Assembly: GCA_945910665.1 (NCBI GenBank) | Contig: CAMDZK010000062.1 | Location: 1 to 6,381 of the forward strand | Length of the DNA stretch: 6,381 nt | Source: an uncultured Peptostreptococcaceae bacterium | GTDB taxonomy: Bacteria; Bacillota; Clostridia; Tissierellales; Peptoniphilaceae | Direction of reading: 5' to 3' | In this document: positions 1 to 4,653 of the stretch, piece by piece | Position numbering within the stretch: the first letter of the stretch is position 1 | How the letters are laid out: each line of letters starts with the position of its first letter | Position numbers and translations under genes: made by a program | Notes under the pieces: model-generated | Databases searched by the model: none | Seen by the model: only the letters and a program-made list of their open reading frames with translations | Told to the model about the DNA's origin: nothing

Positions 1-449
1 GATTCTTTTTTACGGAATCCAAAGGCGTAAAAGATGGCGCCTTCCACGAGTAATGTACGCACAATGCGAATGGATGCGAAGAAGATGACGCGAAATGGCA
101 TTTTTCCTGGCGTAAGTCGCATGGTGTCGTGTTCTAATGTGTACACTTGATTATACGAGGTTTCTTGTGGCAACGAGACACGATCTTCTTTCCCATTTTT
201 CACAAGAAGTGTTTTCTCGTGACTCGATAAATCATAAAGTCCATCTGAATAAAATAAGAAATAGGATTCAGAAAATTTGTCGTGACGGGTGCCATGAATG
301 GTTGTTTTATCATCTAATAATAAAGTTAATGTTGTGGAATCGTCTGCCCAAGGGACGATGATAATATAGGAGGGCGGCTCTGCAGAGTTTCCTAAAAGCA
401 GGATTGGTACGAATAAAAGTACGAGGCAGAGTATGATTTTGTGTCGCAT
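1..449 (-). CDS. Secreted/membrane protein of unknown function, 5' part (cut by window edge)
   Basis: An uninterrupted frame reads leftward from ATG at 449-447 to the window edge (149 codons, no stop). The start is set by a strong Shine-Dalgarno site (AAGGGGTG, 455-462) five bases upstream and a near-consensus promoter just before it. The protein opens with MRHK and a hydrophobic stretch (about residues 5-20), which looks like a signal peptide with possible cleavage after GNSA. About 95 mostly polar residues follow, probably outside the cell, with Thr/Leu-rich strands. From about residue 118 (FRVIFFASIRIV) it becomes hydrophobic again and ends near the edge with a second hydrophobic stretch closing in FGFRKK, so at least one C-terminal membrane segment is likely. 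I do not recognise the family. The layout of signal peptide, short extracellular domain and C-terminal membrane helices resembles uncharacterised Bacillota membrane proteins, but that is inference. The coding frame itself is well supported by signal peptide, ribosome site and promoter together. Confidence 0.8.
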   Translation of the reverse strand, partial: MRHKIILCLVLLFVPILLLGNSAEPPSYIIIVPWADDSTTLTLLLDDKTTIHGTRHDKFSESYFLFYSDGLYDLSSHEKTLLVKNGKEDRVSLPQETSYNQVYTLEHDTMRLTPGKMPFRVIFFASIRIVRTLLVEGAIFYAFGFRKKE

Positions 450-468
450 GGAATCACCCCTTGTACCT

Positions 469-497
469 ATTATATAGAATGAAAAATGGCCTTGCAA
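469..497 (-). promoter_or_regulatory. Sigma-A promoter for the left-edge membrane protein gene
   Basis: On the minus strand the -35 box is TTGCAA (492-497) and the -10 box is TATAAT (469-474), with a 17-bp spacer. Transcription would start near 462-463. The leader would be only about 13 nt, so the Shine-Dalgarno site sits at the very 5' end of the mRNA. Confidence 0.8.
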
Positions 498-616
498 TGC
501 GAAAAATGGCTGCTGTATGCACAATACAAGGGCGTATTTTTAGGGGATTTTCATAAGGGTGAATAATTTGTGATACAATTCCGTATCTCCCGAAAATATT
601 ATAAAAATTAAAGGAT

Positions 617-661
617 AAAAAAAGACCGTACGCTTTCACAAAAAAAGTGAATTTGTACGGT
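617..661 (-). terminator. Intrinsic terminator after the Tim44-like gene
   Basis: On the minus strand, ACCGTAC (655-661) pairs perfectly with GTACGGT (625-631). Inside this, TTCAC and GTGAA add five pairs around a T-rich loop. A C followed by seven T residues comes next (617-624). The hairpin begins nine bases after the TAG stop at 670-672. It separates the Tim44-like gene from the left-edge gene, which has its own promoter. Confidence 0.85.
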
Positions 662-669
662 ACAACCAA

Positions 670-1653
670 CTATAGCTGATTGATTCTTTCAATTTGCACG
701 AGAACCCAGTCGTGATTTCCTGTGGTCACTTCAGAACCACAGTATTCGCAGACTCCGTTTTGTCCAATGGATAAATTGGCTCCACAATTTGGACATTGAG
801 TTACTGTTGTTTCTGTTTCTTTCGTTTGGGTTCCACGTTTGCGCATGAGTTTCCAACGGTAGGTCATCGTCACAGTACGGTTTTTATCGCCTCGGATCAC
901 TTGACCTGTAGTATCGTCGATAACATAATCTCTAAATCTTGCTTCGATAATCGTATTCAAGTATTCGTAAGGGCCATCCGTTTCATAACTTTCAATTTCT
1001 GTGTTTAAGACCGTAATGTCTTCAATCATGTTCGTTTCTTCTTTTTCGATAAATTGTTCCAATTGTTTTGCATGAAGATGAAAAATTTGATCGTGTTCGT
1101 ACGGTCTTGCTTGCTTCCAATCCTTATCCATCCAAGCATGCTGGAGTTGTACGAACATATTGCTGACACGACCTAAGAAGGTCAGCTCTGAAAAGCTGGG
1201 GTCGCTTTCGCGTAGAGCATTTAATGTATCCCTTTGAATGTTTGTTTGCGCTTTTTGATTCACGGATGCGTCATTTTTCATCACAGGTCTATTTTTCATC
1301 ACTGGACCGTTATTGGTTGGGAAAGACTGTCTGCGGTATGTGGAAGAACCGCGACGATTTCCACTCCCTCGTCCCATAAGTCTTGGAATGACAAAACGCA
1401 AGACAATAATCAGGATGATAATTGTAACGGGAGAAAAACCAAGTGCGCGACCAAAATAACTCGTCGTGTAAGGGTCAATCCCAAAACCGTAATCATTTCC
1501 TGTAGACCAAGAATCGTAGTTATAATCGTCATAATCATAATTAAAATCGCTCCCAGAAGGATAATCATAATCTACATAGCCTCCAACATCGGCTACAACG
1601 GGAATTGCAATTGCTATGAGAAGGACGAGCAATAGTATTTTAAATGGTTTCAT
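670..1653 (-). CDS. Membrane-anchored Tim44-like domain protein with zinc ribbon
   Basis: A 327-residue protein starting at ATG 1653-1651, with a Shine-Dalgarno site (AGGTGA) at 1658-1663. Residues 1-21 form a signal peptide (KILLLVLLIAIAIPVVA). Residues 22-66 are rich in Tyr, Asp, Ser and Gly. A membrane segment follows at about 75-90 (PVTIIILIIVLRFVIP), then a basic RLMGRGSGNRRG stretch, so by the positive-inside rule the rest is cytoplasmic. PVMKN occurs twice (117-121 and 123-127). From about 140 the protein matches the Tim44-like fold: helices with WMDKDW, then the strands DITVLNTEIESYE, LNTIIEARFRDYVID and TVTMTYRWKLMRK. Four cysteines (CPNC 287-290, CEYC 302-305) make a zinc ribbon, after which a last strand (DWVLVQIERI) resumes. 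Tim44 itself is a mitochondrial import factor; bacterial Tim44-like domains are a related NTF2-like fold with little known function, so the role here is unassigned. The gene is monocistronic, ends at a terminator, and is divergent from the aldolase operon. Confidence 0.85.
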   Translation of the reverse strand: MKPFKILLLVLLIAIAIPVVADVGGYVDYDYPSGSDFNYDYDDYNYDSWSTGNDYGFGIDPYTTSYFGRALGFSPVTIIILIIVLRFVIPRLMGRGSGNRRGSSTYRRQSFPTNNGPVMKNRPVMKNDASVNQKAQTNIQRDTLNALRESDPSFSELTFLGRVSNMFVQLQHAWMDKDWKQARPYEHDQIFHLHAKQLEQFIEKEETNMIEDITVLNTEIESYETDGPYEYLNTIIEARFRDYVIDDTTGQVIRGDKNRTVTMTYRWKLMRKRGTQTKETETTVTQCPNCGANLSIGQNGVCEYCGSEVTTGNHDWVLVQIERINQL

Positions 1654-1680
1654 TATCTCACCTCACTAGAATTCAATTTC

Positions 1681-1686
1681 ATTATA
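1681..1686 (-). promoter_or_regulatory. Probable -10 box for the Tim44-like gene
   Basis: TATAAT on the minus strand lies 27 bp before the start codon, giving a leader of about 20 nt. No good -35 box is seen at 17 bp (CTCAAT). A second, weaker box CATAAT (1691-1696) has GTGAAA at 17 bp spacing. The exact promoter is uncertain. Its upstream part overlaps the divergent aldolase promoter. Confidence 0.5.
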
Positions 1687-1704
1687 CCCAATTATGCCCA
1701 TAGA

Positions 1705-1733
1705 TTGAGAAAGTTTCACTCGAGTCGTATAAT
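1705..1733 (+). promoter_or_regulatory. Sigma-A promoter of the aldolase-cyclophilin-tdk operon
   Basis: The -35 box is TTGAGA (1705-1710) and the -10 box is TATAAT (1728-1733), with a 17-bp spacer, one mismatch from consensus. The start codon of the aldolase is 22 bp further on, with Shine-Dalgarno AAAGGA at 1742-1747. No other promoter of this quality is seen before 3997. Confidence 0.8.
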
Positions 1734-1755
1734 AAAATGAGAAAGGAACGATACG

Positions 1756-2781
1756 ATGAAAAAATTCTCAAGTGATAACAACGCTCCCGTCCATGAAAAA
1801 ATCATGAACGCTCTATGCCTTGCCAATGCATCCGATGTGGATAGTTATGGTTACGATCCATTGACAAAACAAGCAGAGGAAAAAGTACAGAGCGTATTCG
1901 AATCAAACCCTGAAGTCTATTTTGTTGCCTTAGGGACAGCGGCCAATGTCATAGGACTCGCAGGATTACTTAGACCTTTTGATGCAGTTCTCTGTGCGGA
2001 AGAAGCACACATTAATACAGATGAATGCGGCGCTTTTGAACGATTAACGGGAAATAAAATCATTCAAATCCCAAGTGTCCAAGGAAAAATTACCCCAGAG
2101 ATGATTCAACCGTATTTGGCCAATCAACATAATGAACATCGCGTGCATGTGCGCGTCATCTCAATCTCCAATGTAACGGAAACGGGCACTTTGTATACGA
2201 CAGAAGAAATCCAAGAATTGGGAGAGTTCTGTCGCGCCAATGACTTATACCTTCATTTAGATGGCGCAAGAATTGCCAATGCCGCAGAAAAACTGGGTGT
2301 ATCCATCGCAGATCTCACAGAAGCAGCTGGAGTCGATGTCCTTTCTTTTGGTGGCACGAAAAACGGCATGATGTTTGGAGAAGCCATTGTCGTATTTGAC
2401 CGGGCAAAATCAAATGGGTATAAATATCTACGCAAGCAATTTATGCAATTGTTCTCGAAACATCGTTATCTTTCAGCGCAAATTCTCGCTTATCTGGAAG
2501 ATGATTTATATATGAAAAACGCCCATATCGCAAATGAGCAAACGAGAATTCTCAAAGAGGAGTTAGAAACTTTAGGGTTTGTCATCGCCAATAAAGATTC
2601 CTATGCGAATATTCTCTTTGTGGAGATGGGTGAAGCTCAATATGTTTGCTTGAAACAAAAATATCCTTTATACTATCATGGCGGTCAAATTCGAATTGTC
2701 ACAAGTTTCGATACGACCGAGGAAGATCGAAAAGCGCTCGTCCGGGCGATGGAAGAAGCGTTACATACGAAGGAGGTATAA
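1756..2781 (+). CDS. ltaE: Low-specificity threonine aldolase family PLP enzyme
   Basis: A 341-residue, full-length member of the fold-type I PLP-dependent aldolase/beta-eliminating lyase family. Enzymes of this type split threonine or allo-threonine into glycine and acetaldehyde in the cytoplasm. The expected landmarks occur in order: GTAAN (60-64, cofactor phosphate binding), EEAH with His85 (likely stacking on the PLP ring), LHLDGARIANA with Asp169 (pyridine nitrogen) and Arg172, and SFGGTKNGM with Lys202 as the PLP Schiff-base lysine. RIVTSF near residue 313 fits the usual carboxylate-binding arginine of the family. The ATG start has AAAGGA eight bases upstream and is the first in-frame codon after the promoter. 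It is the first gene of a three-gene operon; its last codons carry the ribosome site for the next gene. The family is secure. Exact substrate (L-threonine, L-allo-threonine or another beta-hydroxy amino acid) cannot be read from sequence, so the gene symbol is by similarity. Confidence 0.88.
   Translation: MKKFSSDNNAPVHEKIMNALCLANASDVDSYGYDPLTKQAEEKVQSVFESNPEVYFVALGTAANVIGLAGLLRPFDAVLCAEEAHINTDECGAFERLTGNKIIQIPSVQGKITPEMIQPYLANQHNEHRVHVRVISISNVTETGTLYTTEEIQELGEFCRANDLYLHLDGARIANAAEKLGVSIADLTEAAGVDVLSFGGTKNGMMFGEAIVVFDRAKSNGYKYLRKQFMQLFSKHRYLSAQILAYLEDDLYMKNAHIANEQTRILKEELETLGFVIANKDSYANILFVEMGEAQYVCLKQKYPLYYHGGQIRIVTSFDTTEEDRKALVRAMEEALHTKEV
2770..2777 (+). promoter_or_regulatory. Shine-Dalgarno site that fixes the cyclophilin start
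   Basis: AAGGAGGT lies inside the last codons of the aldolase gene (AAG GAG GTA TAA), six bases before ATG 2784. It is near-consensus and shows that 2784, not an upstream in-frame ATG at 2646, is the true start. Translation of the two genes is likely coupled. Confidence 0.85.
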
Positions 2782-2783
2782 TC

Positions 2784-3377
2784 ATGTTATTACAATACAG
2801 ACAACCTGCAGATACAGATCTATTTGCTACGATTAAAACAAATCACGGAGATGTAAAACTCCGATTATTCCCAGAAGCTGCACCAAGAACAGTACAAAAC
2901 TTTGTAGAACACGCGAGAAGTGGCTACTATAATGGAGTTATTTTTCACCGCGTGATTCAAGATTTTATGATTCAAGGGGGAGACCCAACAGGAACTGGCA
3001 TGGGTGGCGAGAGCATTTACGGAGAAACTTTCGAAGATGAATTCCATCAAGGAGCGAGAAACTTTTACGGAGCGATTTCCATGGCAAACCGCGGTCCAAA
3101 CACGAATGGAAGCCAATTTTTTATTATCACTGCAAATCATGTGCCTGATAACATCATTCGCCAAATGCGAGAAATCGGAACTGCGGAAGGATATACGGAT
3201 CAAGTGATTGATGCCTACGAAAAACATGGTGGAGCCTATTGGCTCGACGGAAAGCACGCCGTATTTGGTCATGTGGTTGAAGGGATGGACGTGATTGAAG
3301 AGATTTCACGCGTACAAACCAATAGTCAAGACCGCCCCACAGAAGATGTGGTCATTGAAGAAATCATTGTTGAATAA
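2784..3377 (+). CDS. Cyclophilin-type peptidyl-prolyl cis-trans isomerase
   Basis: A 197-residue cyclophilin that would catalyse cis-trans isomerisation of Xaa-Pro bonds during folding. There is no signal peptide, so it is cytoplasmic. The signature region is complete: VIFHRVIQDFMIQGGDP (52-68) with catalytic Arg56 and Phe61, GTGMGGESIYGE (70-81), AISMANRGPNTNGSQFFI (97-114) with Gln111 and Phe113, and KHAVFGHVVEGMDVI (157-171) with His158. Between the SQFFI strand and KHAVFG there is an extra helical segment (about 117-152, including VPDNIIRQMREIGTAEGY) that the smallest bacterial cyclophilins lack; similar insertions are known in longer Bacillota members. The frame is open further upstream to 2646, but that part overlaps the aldolase in another frame and has no ribosome site. 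The stop (TAA 3375-3377) overlaps the tdk start by one base. Symbols ppiA and ppiB are used inconsistently, so none is given. Confidence 0.9.
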   Translation: MLLQYRQPADTDLFATIKTNHGDVKLRLFPEAAPRTVQNFVEHARSGYYNGVIFHRVIQDFMIQGGDPTGTGMGGESIYGETFEDEFHQGARNFYGAISMANRGPNTNGSQFFIITANHVPDNIIRQMREIGTAEGYTDQVIDAYEKHGGAYWLDGKHAVFGHVVEGMDVIEEISRVQTNSQDRPTEDVVIEEIIVE

Positions 3378-3997
3378 TGCATCAGTATAGTGGAAAACTG
3401 ATTTTGCATACGGGGAGTATGTTTTCTGGTAAAACATCATCCCTTTGGAAAGATTTAAATCGCTTTCGCATCGCGAAATACAATGTGGCTGCCTTTAAAC
3501 CCACGACGGACACGAGAGATGGGTTACACCGTATTCGTACCCACGACCGCACAGAAATGCAATGTACTCCAATTTCTTCTATGGAAGAAGTGTTGGAAGC
3601 AGCGCGAACTGAACCCATGGAAGTGATTGGAATCGATGAAGTCCAATTTTTACAAGACCATCCCACGGAAATTGTTAAAGCAATTCAGGAATTGTTGGAC
3701 ATGGACAAGACAGTTGTATTGGCAGGACTCGATATGGACTTCACAGGAACACCCTTTGAAGTTGTAAAAGAACTGATGCCCATCTGCGATTATTTGACAA
3801 AACACCACGCCGTCTGCGCGAACTGTGGTGTGGATGCGTGGGTCAGTTATCGAAAGTCGAAAGAAAGAGACCGCGTCGTCATCGGCGCCCAACAAGAATA
3901 CGAACCTTTGTGCAGAAAGTGCTTTAAAATGAAGGAAGAAGAGCGCCTGGCAAGGGAAAATCAAATGGAATTTTTAAGTGAAACGCAAAAAGCATGA
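3377..3997 (+). CDS. tdk: Thymidine kinase (TK1-like, type II)
   Basis: A 206-residue cytoplasmic thymidine kinase that would phosphorylate thymidine (and deoxyuridine) with ATP for dTTP salvage. The P-loop GSMFSGKTS is at 13-21 with Lys19. The Walker B-like IDEVQFL (86-92) carries the catalytic base Glu88. LAGLDMDFTGTPF (115-127) is the conserved segment after it. Four cysteines (CANC 147-150, CRKC 179-182) form the zinc site, with the thymidine-binding lasso (IGAQQEYEPL, 169-178) between the pairs. Length matches bacterial TK1 enzymes. The start ATG shares its A with the cyclophilin stop (TAATG), and I see no Shine-Dalgarno site at normal spacing, so translation probably depends on ribosomes finishing the upstream gene. 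The residue after the usual GKT(S/T) is Ser where many homologues have Glu. The stop codon lies within the stem of the operon terminator. Confidence 0.95.
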   Translation: MHQYSGKLILHTGSMFSGKTSSLWKDLNRFRIAKYNVAAFKPTTDTRDGLHRIRTHDRTEMQCTPISSMEEVLEAARTEPMEVIGIDEVQFLQDHPTEIVKAIQELLDMDKTVVLAGLDMDFTGTPFEVVKELMPICDYLTKHHAVCANCGVDAWVSYRKSKERDRVVIGAQQEYEPLCRKCFKMKEEERLARENQMEFLSETQKA

Positions 3998-4021
3998 GTC
4001 CACATTGGATTCATGCTTTTT
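3987..4021 (+). terminator. Terminator of the aldolase-cyclophilin-tdk operon, probably bidirectional
   Basis: AAAAAGCATGA (3987-3997) pairs perfectly with TCATGCTTTTT (4011-4021). The inner GTCCA/TGGAT adds five pairs (one G-U) around a 3-nt loop, so the stem is 16 bp. The tdk stop codon is the last three bases of the outer left arm. Because the stem is A-rich on one side and T-rich on the other, it can also end transcripts arriving on the minus strand. Confidence 0.9.
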
Positions 4022-4065
4022 CTTAATAGAAGTTTCTACTATCTTCATCTTTTATAATTTATCAT

Positions 4066-4125
4066 GATGGCGTAGCCATCCATTCACTTCGAGTGAAGCG
4101 AGAAAATTCATTCTGCGGAGCAGAA
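4066..4125. repeat. Three tandem 15-nt mini-hairpins
   Basis: Each unit is a perfect 6-bp stem with a 3-nt loop: GATGGC-GTA-GCCATC (4066-4080), TTCACT-TCG-AGTGAA (4083-4097) and TTCTGC-GGA-GCAGAA (4111-4125). The stems differ in sequence but share one geometry; AAATTCATT-like spacers surround the third. None is followed by a T-run, so they are not terminators. Similar arrays of tiny hairpins with ATTTCATT-like spacers occur, as I recall, between genes of gut Bacillota; their function is unknown. Confidence 0.65.
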
Positions 4126-4177
4126 ATTCATTTAAGTATTATTTCTATACCTTTTATTTCCCGTAAACTTCAAACTT

Positions 4178-4553
4178 AGCGAAAGAATGCAAATCAAGAC
4201 AAAGCCCCTTCCATCTCGATGGGTTACTTGTATTTGCCCGCTCTATTCCAGGGCAAGGGGTGCCGAATGAAACGAGGCGGGTTGCGTGCGTATCTTTGAT
4301 TATTCCAGCCAACGCTTCAGGCGTCAGCAGCCACTGTGCCAAACGGTTCCGAAATGGGCCATTGCTACGAACACACGGAAGTCGCAAATGCAATGTCGTT
4401 TTGATTGGCCTGCTTAGAGAGGGCAGGATTTGCTCCAAGCGAACTCTATTTTGTTTCTGACTATATGATTGTGTGCAAATGAAACCGCCTTCCGTGCTTA
4501 CGTGCAATGGCATCCATTTCTCCACAGTCCATCGGCTACTGCCGCCTTTCGCT
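4178..4553 (-). ncRNA. Candidate large structured noncoding RNA, family not recognised
   Basis: This 376-bp block lies between the tdk and rodA terminators and folds on itself. Its two ends pair perfectly: AGCGAAAG (4178-4185) with CTTTCGCT (4546-4553). A long arm is built from ACTGTG/CACAGT (4333-4338 with 4523-4528), GAAATGG/CCATTTC (4351-4357 with 4514-4520), GCCATTGC/GCAATGGC (4358-4365 with 4504-4511), ACG/CGT, and CACGGAAG/CTTCCGTG (4374-4381 with 4489-4496). At its tip, GCAAAT/ATTTGC (4384-4389 with 4428-4433) and CCTGC/GCAGG (4409-4413 with 4423-4427) stack directly. A second domain (4189-4281) holds GCAAATCAAG/CTTG-T-ATTTGC, a CCAT-CTCG-ATGG hairpin, and CCCCTT pairing outside its loop with AAGGGG (4255-4260). 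Strand is uncertain: unpaired segments are A-rich on the minus strand and several minus-strand G-U pairs replace C-A mismatches, but other loop-closing G-U pairs favour plus. No clear promoter is visible on either strand. It does not look like RNase P RNA, tmRNA, 6S or a tRNA. A remnant of a mobile element is the main alternative. Confidence 0.6.
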
Positions 4554-4585
4554 CACTTCATGTTTCATTATTATCATGATATGAT

Positions 4586-4602
4586 ATATGCCTTCGGCAT
4601 GT
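4586..4602. repeat. Isolated mini-hairpin right of the structured block
   Basis: ATGCC-TTC-GGCAT (4588-4600), extended by two more pairs (one G-U) to 4586-4602. The 3-nt loop and short stem match the three hairpins on the left side (4066-4125). No T-run follows on either strand. Confidence 0.55.
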
Positions 4603-4623
4603 GACTTAATGAATACACTGGGC

Positions 4624-4651
4624 AAATAAAAAGAAGCGCATGTGCGCTTCT
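4624..4651 (-). terminator. Intrinsic terminator of rodA
   Basis: On the minus strand AGAAGCGCA pairs with TGCGCTTCT (4643-4651 with 4632-4640) around a minimal loop, followed by TTTTTATTT. It begins two bases after the rodA stop codon (TAA, 4656-4654). The plus-strand reading lacks a proper T-run, so it acts mainly on rodA transcripts. Confidence 0.88.
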
Positions 4652-4653
4652 CA

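Larger units (their letters stand above)
4059..4580. repeat. 10-bp direct repeat bracketing the gene-free block
   Basis: TTATCATGAT occurs at 4059-4068 and again at 4571-4580, both on the plus strand, enclosing the hairpins and the structured block. Its last eight bases (ATCATGAT) are a palindrome, so the copies can also be read as an inverted pair. This could be a target-site duplication, but the sequence is AT-rich and chance is not excluded. Confidence 0.35.

Noticed and set aside
454..669. Minus-strand 71-codon frame between the Tim44-like gene and the left-edge gene
   Set aside because: It begins inside the terminator hairpin and covers the promoter of the left-edge gene; no ribosome site.
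1234..1635. Plus-strand 133-codon frame rich in isoleucine opposite the Tim44-like gene
   Set aside because: Antisense shadow of the Tyr/Asp-rich and membrane codons of the real gene.
2646..2783. 46-codon N-terminal extension of the cyclophilin frame
   Set aside because: It overlaps the conserved C terminus of the aldolase in another frame, while a strong Shine-Dalgarno site sits right before ATG 2784 and the cyclophilin domain starts there.
4260..4460. Plus-strand 66-codon open frame in the same block
   Set aside because: No Shine-Dalgarno site, unlikely composition, and overlap with the helices of the candidate RNA.
4154..4525. Minus-strand 123-codon open frame covering the structured block; an ATG at 4513 has GGAG at plausible spacing
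   Set aside because: Its residues show no recognisable domain, and the same bases are accounted for by long-range base pairing. It may well be annotated as a hypothetical protein in databases, so a homologue alignment (dN/dS against covariation) would settle it.
4178..4553. RNase P RNA, tmRNA, 6S RNA, group I intron or riboswitch
   Set aside because: I did not find the conserved landmarks I know (for RNase P the GAGGAAAGTCC-type segment, for tmRNA a tag frame ending in ALAA and a tRNA-like end). No downstream gene on either strand is placed for riboswitch control.
4059..4602. CRISPR array or insertion sequence remnant
   Set aside because: The hairpin stems differ in sequence and are not spaced as direct repeats. 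No transposase-like residues are seen in any frame and no terminal inverted repeats other than the RNA's own closing helix.
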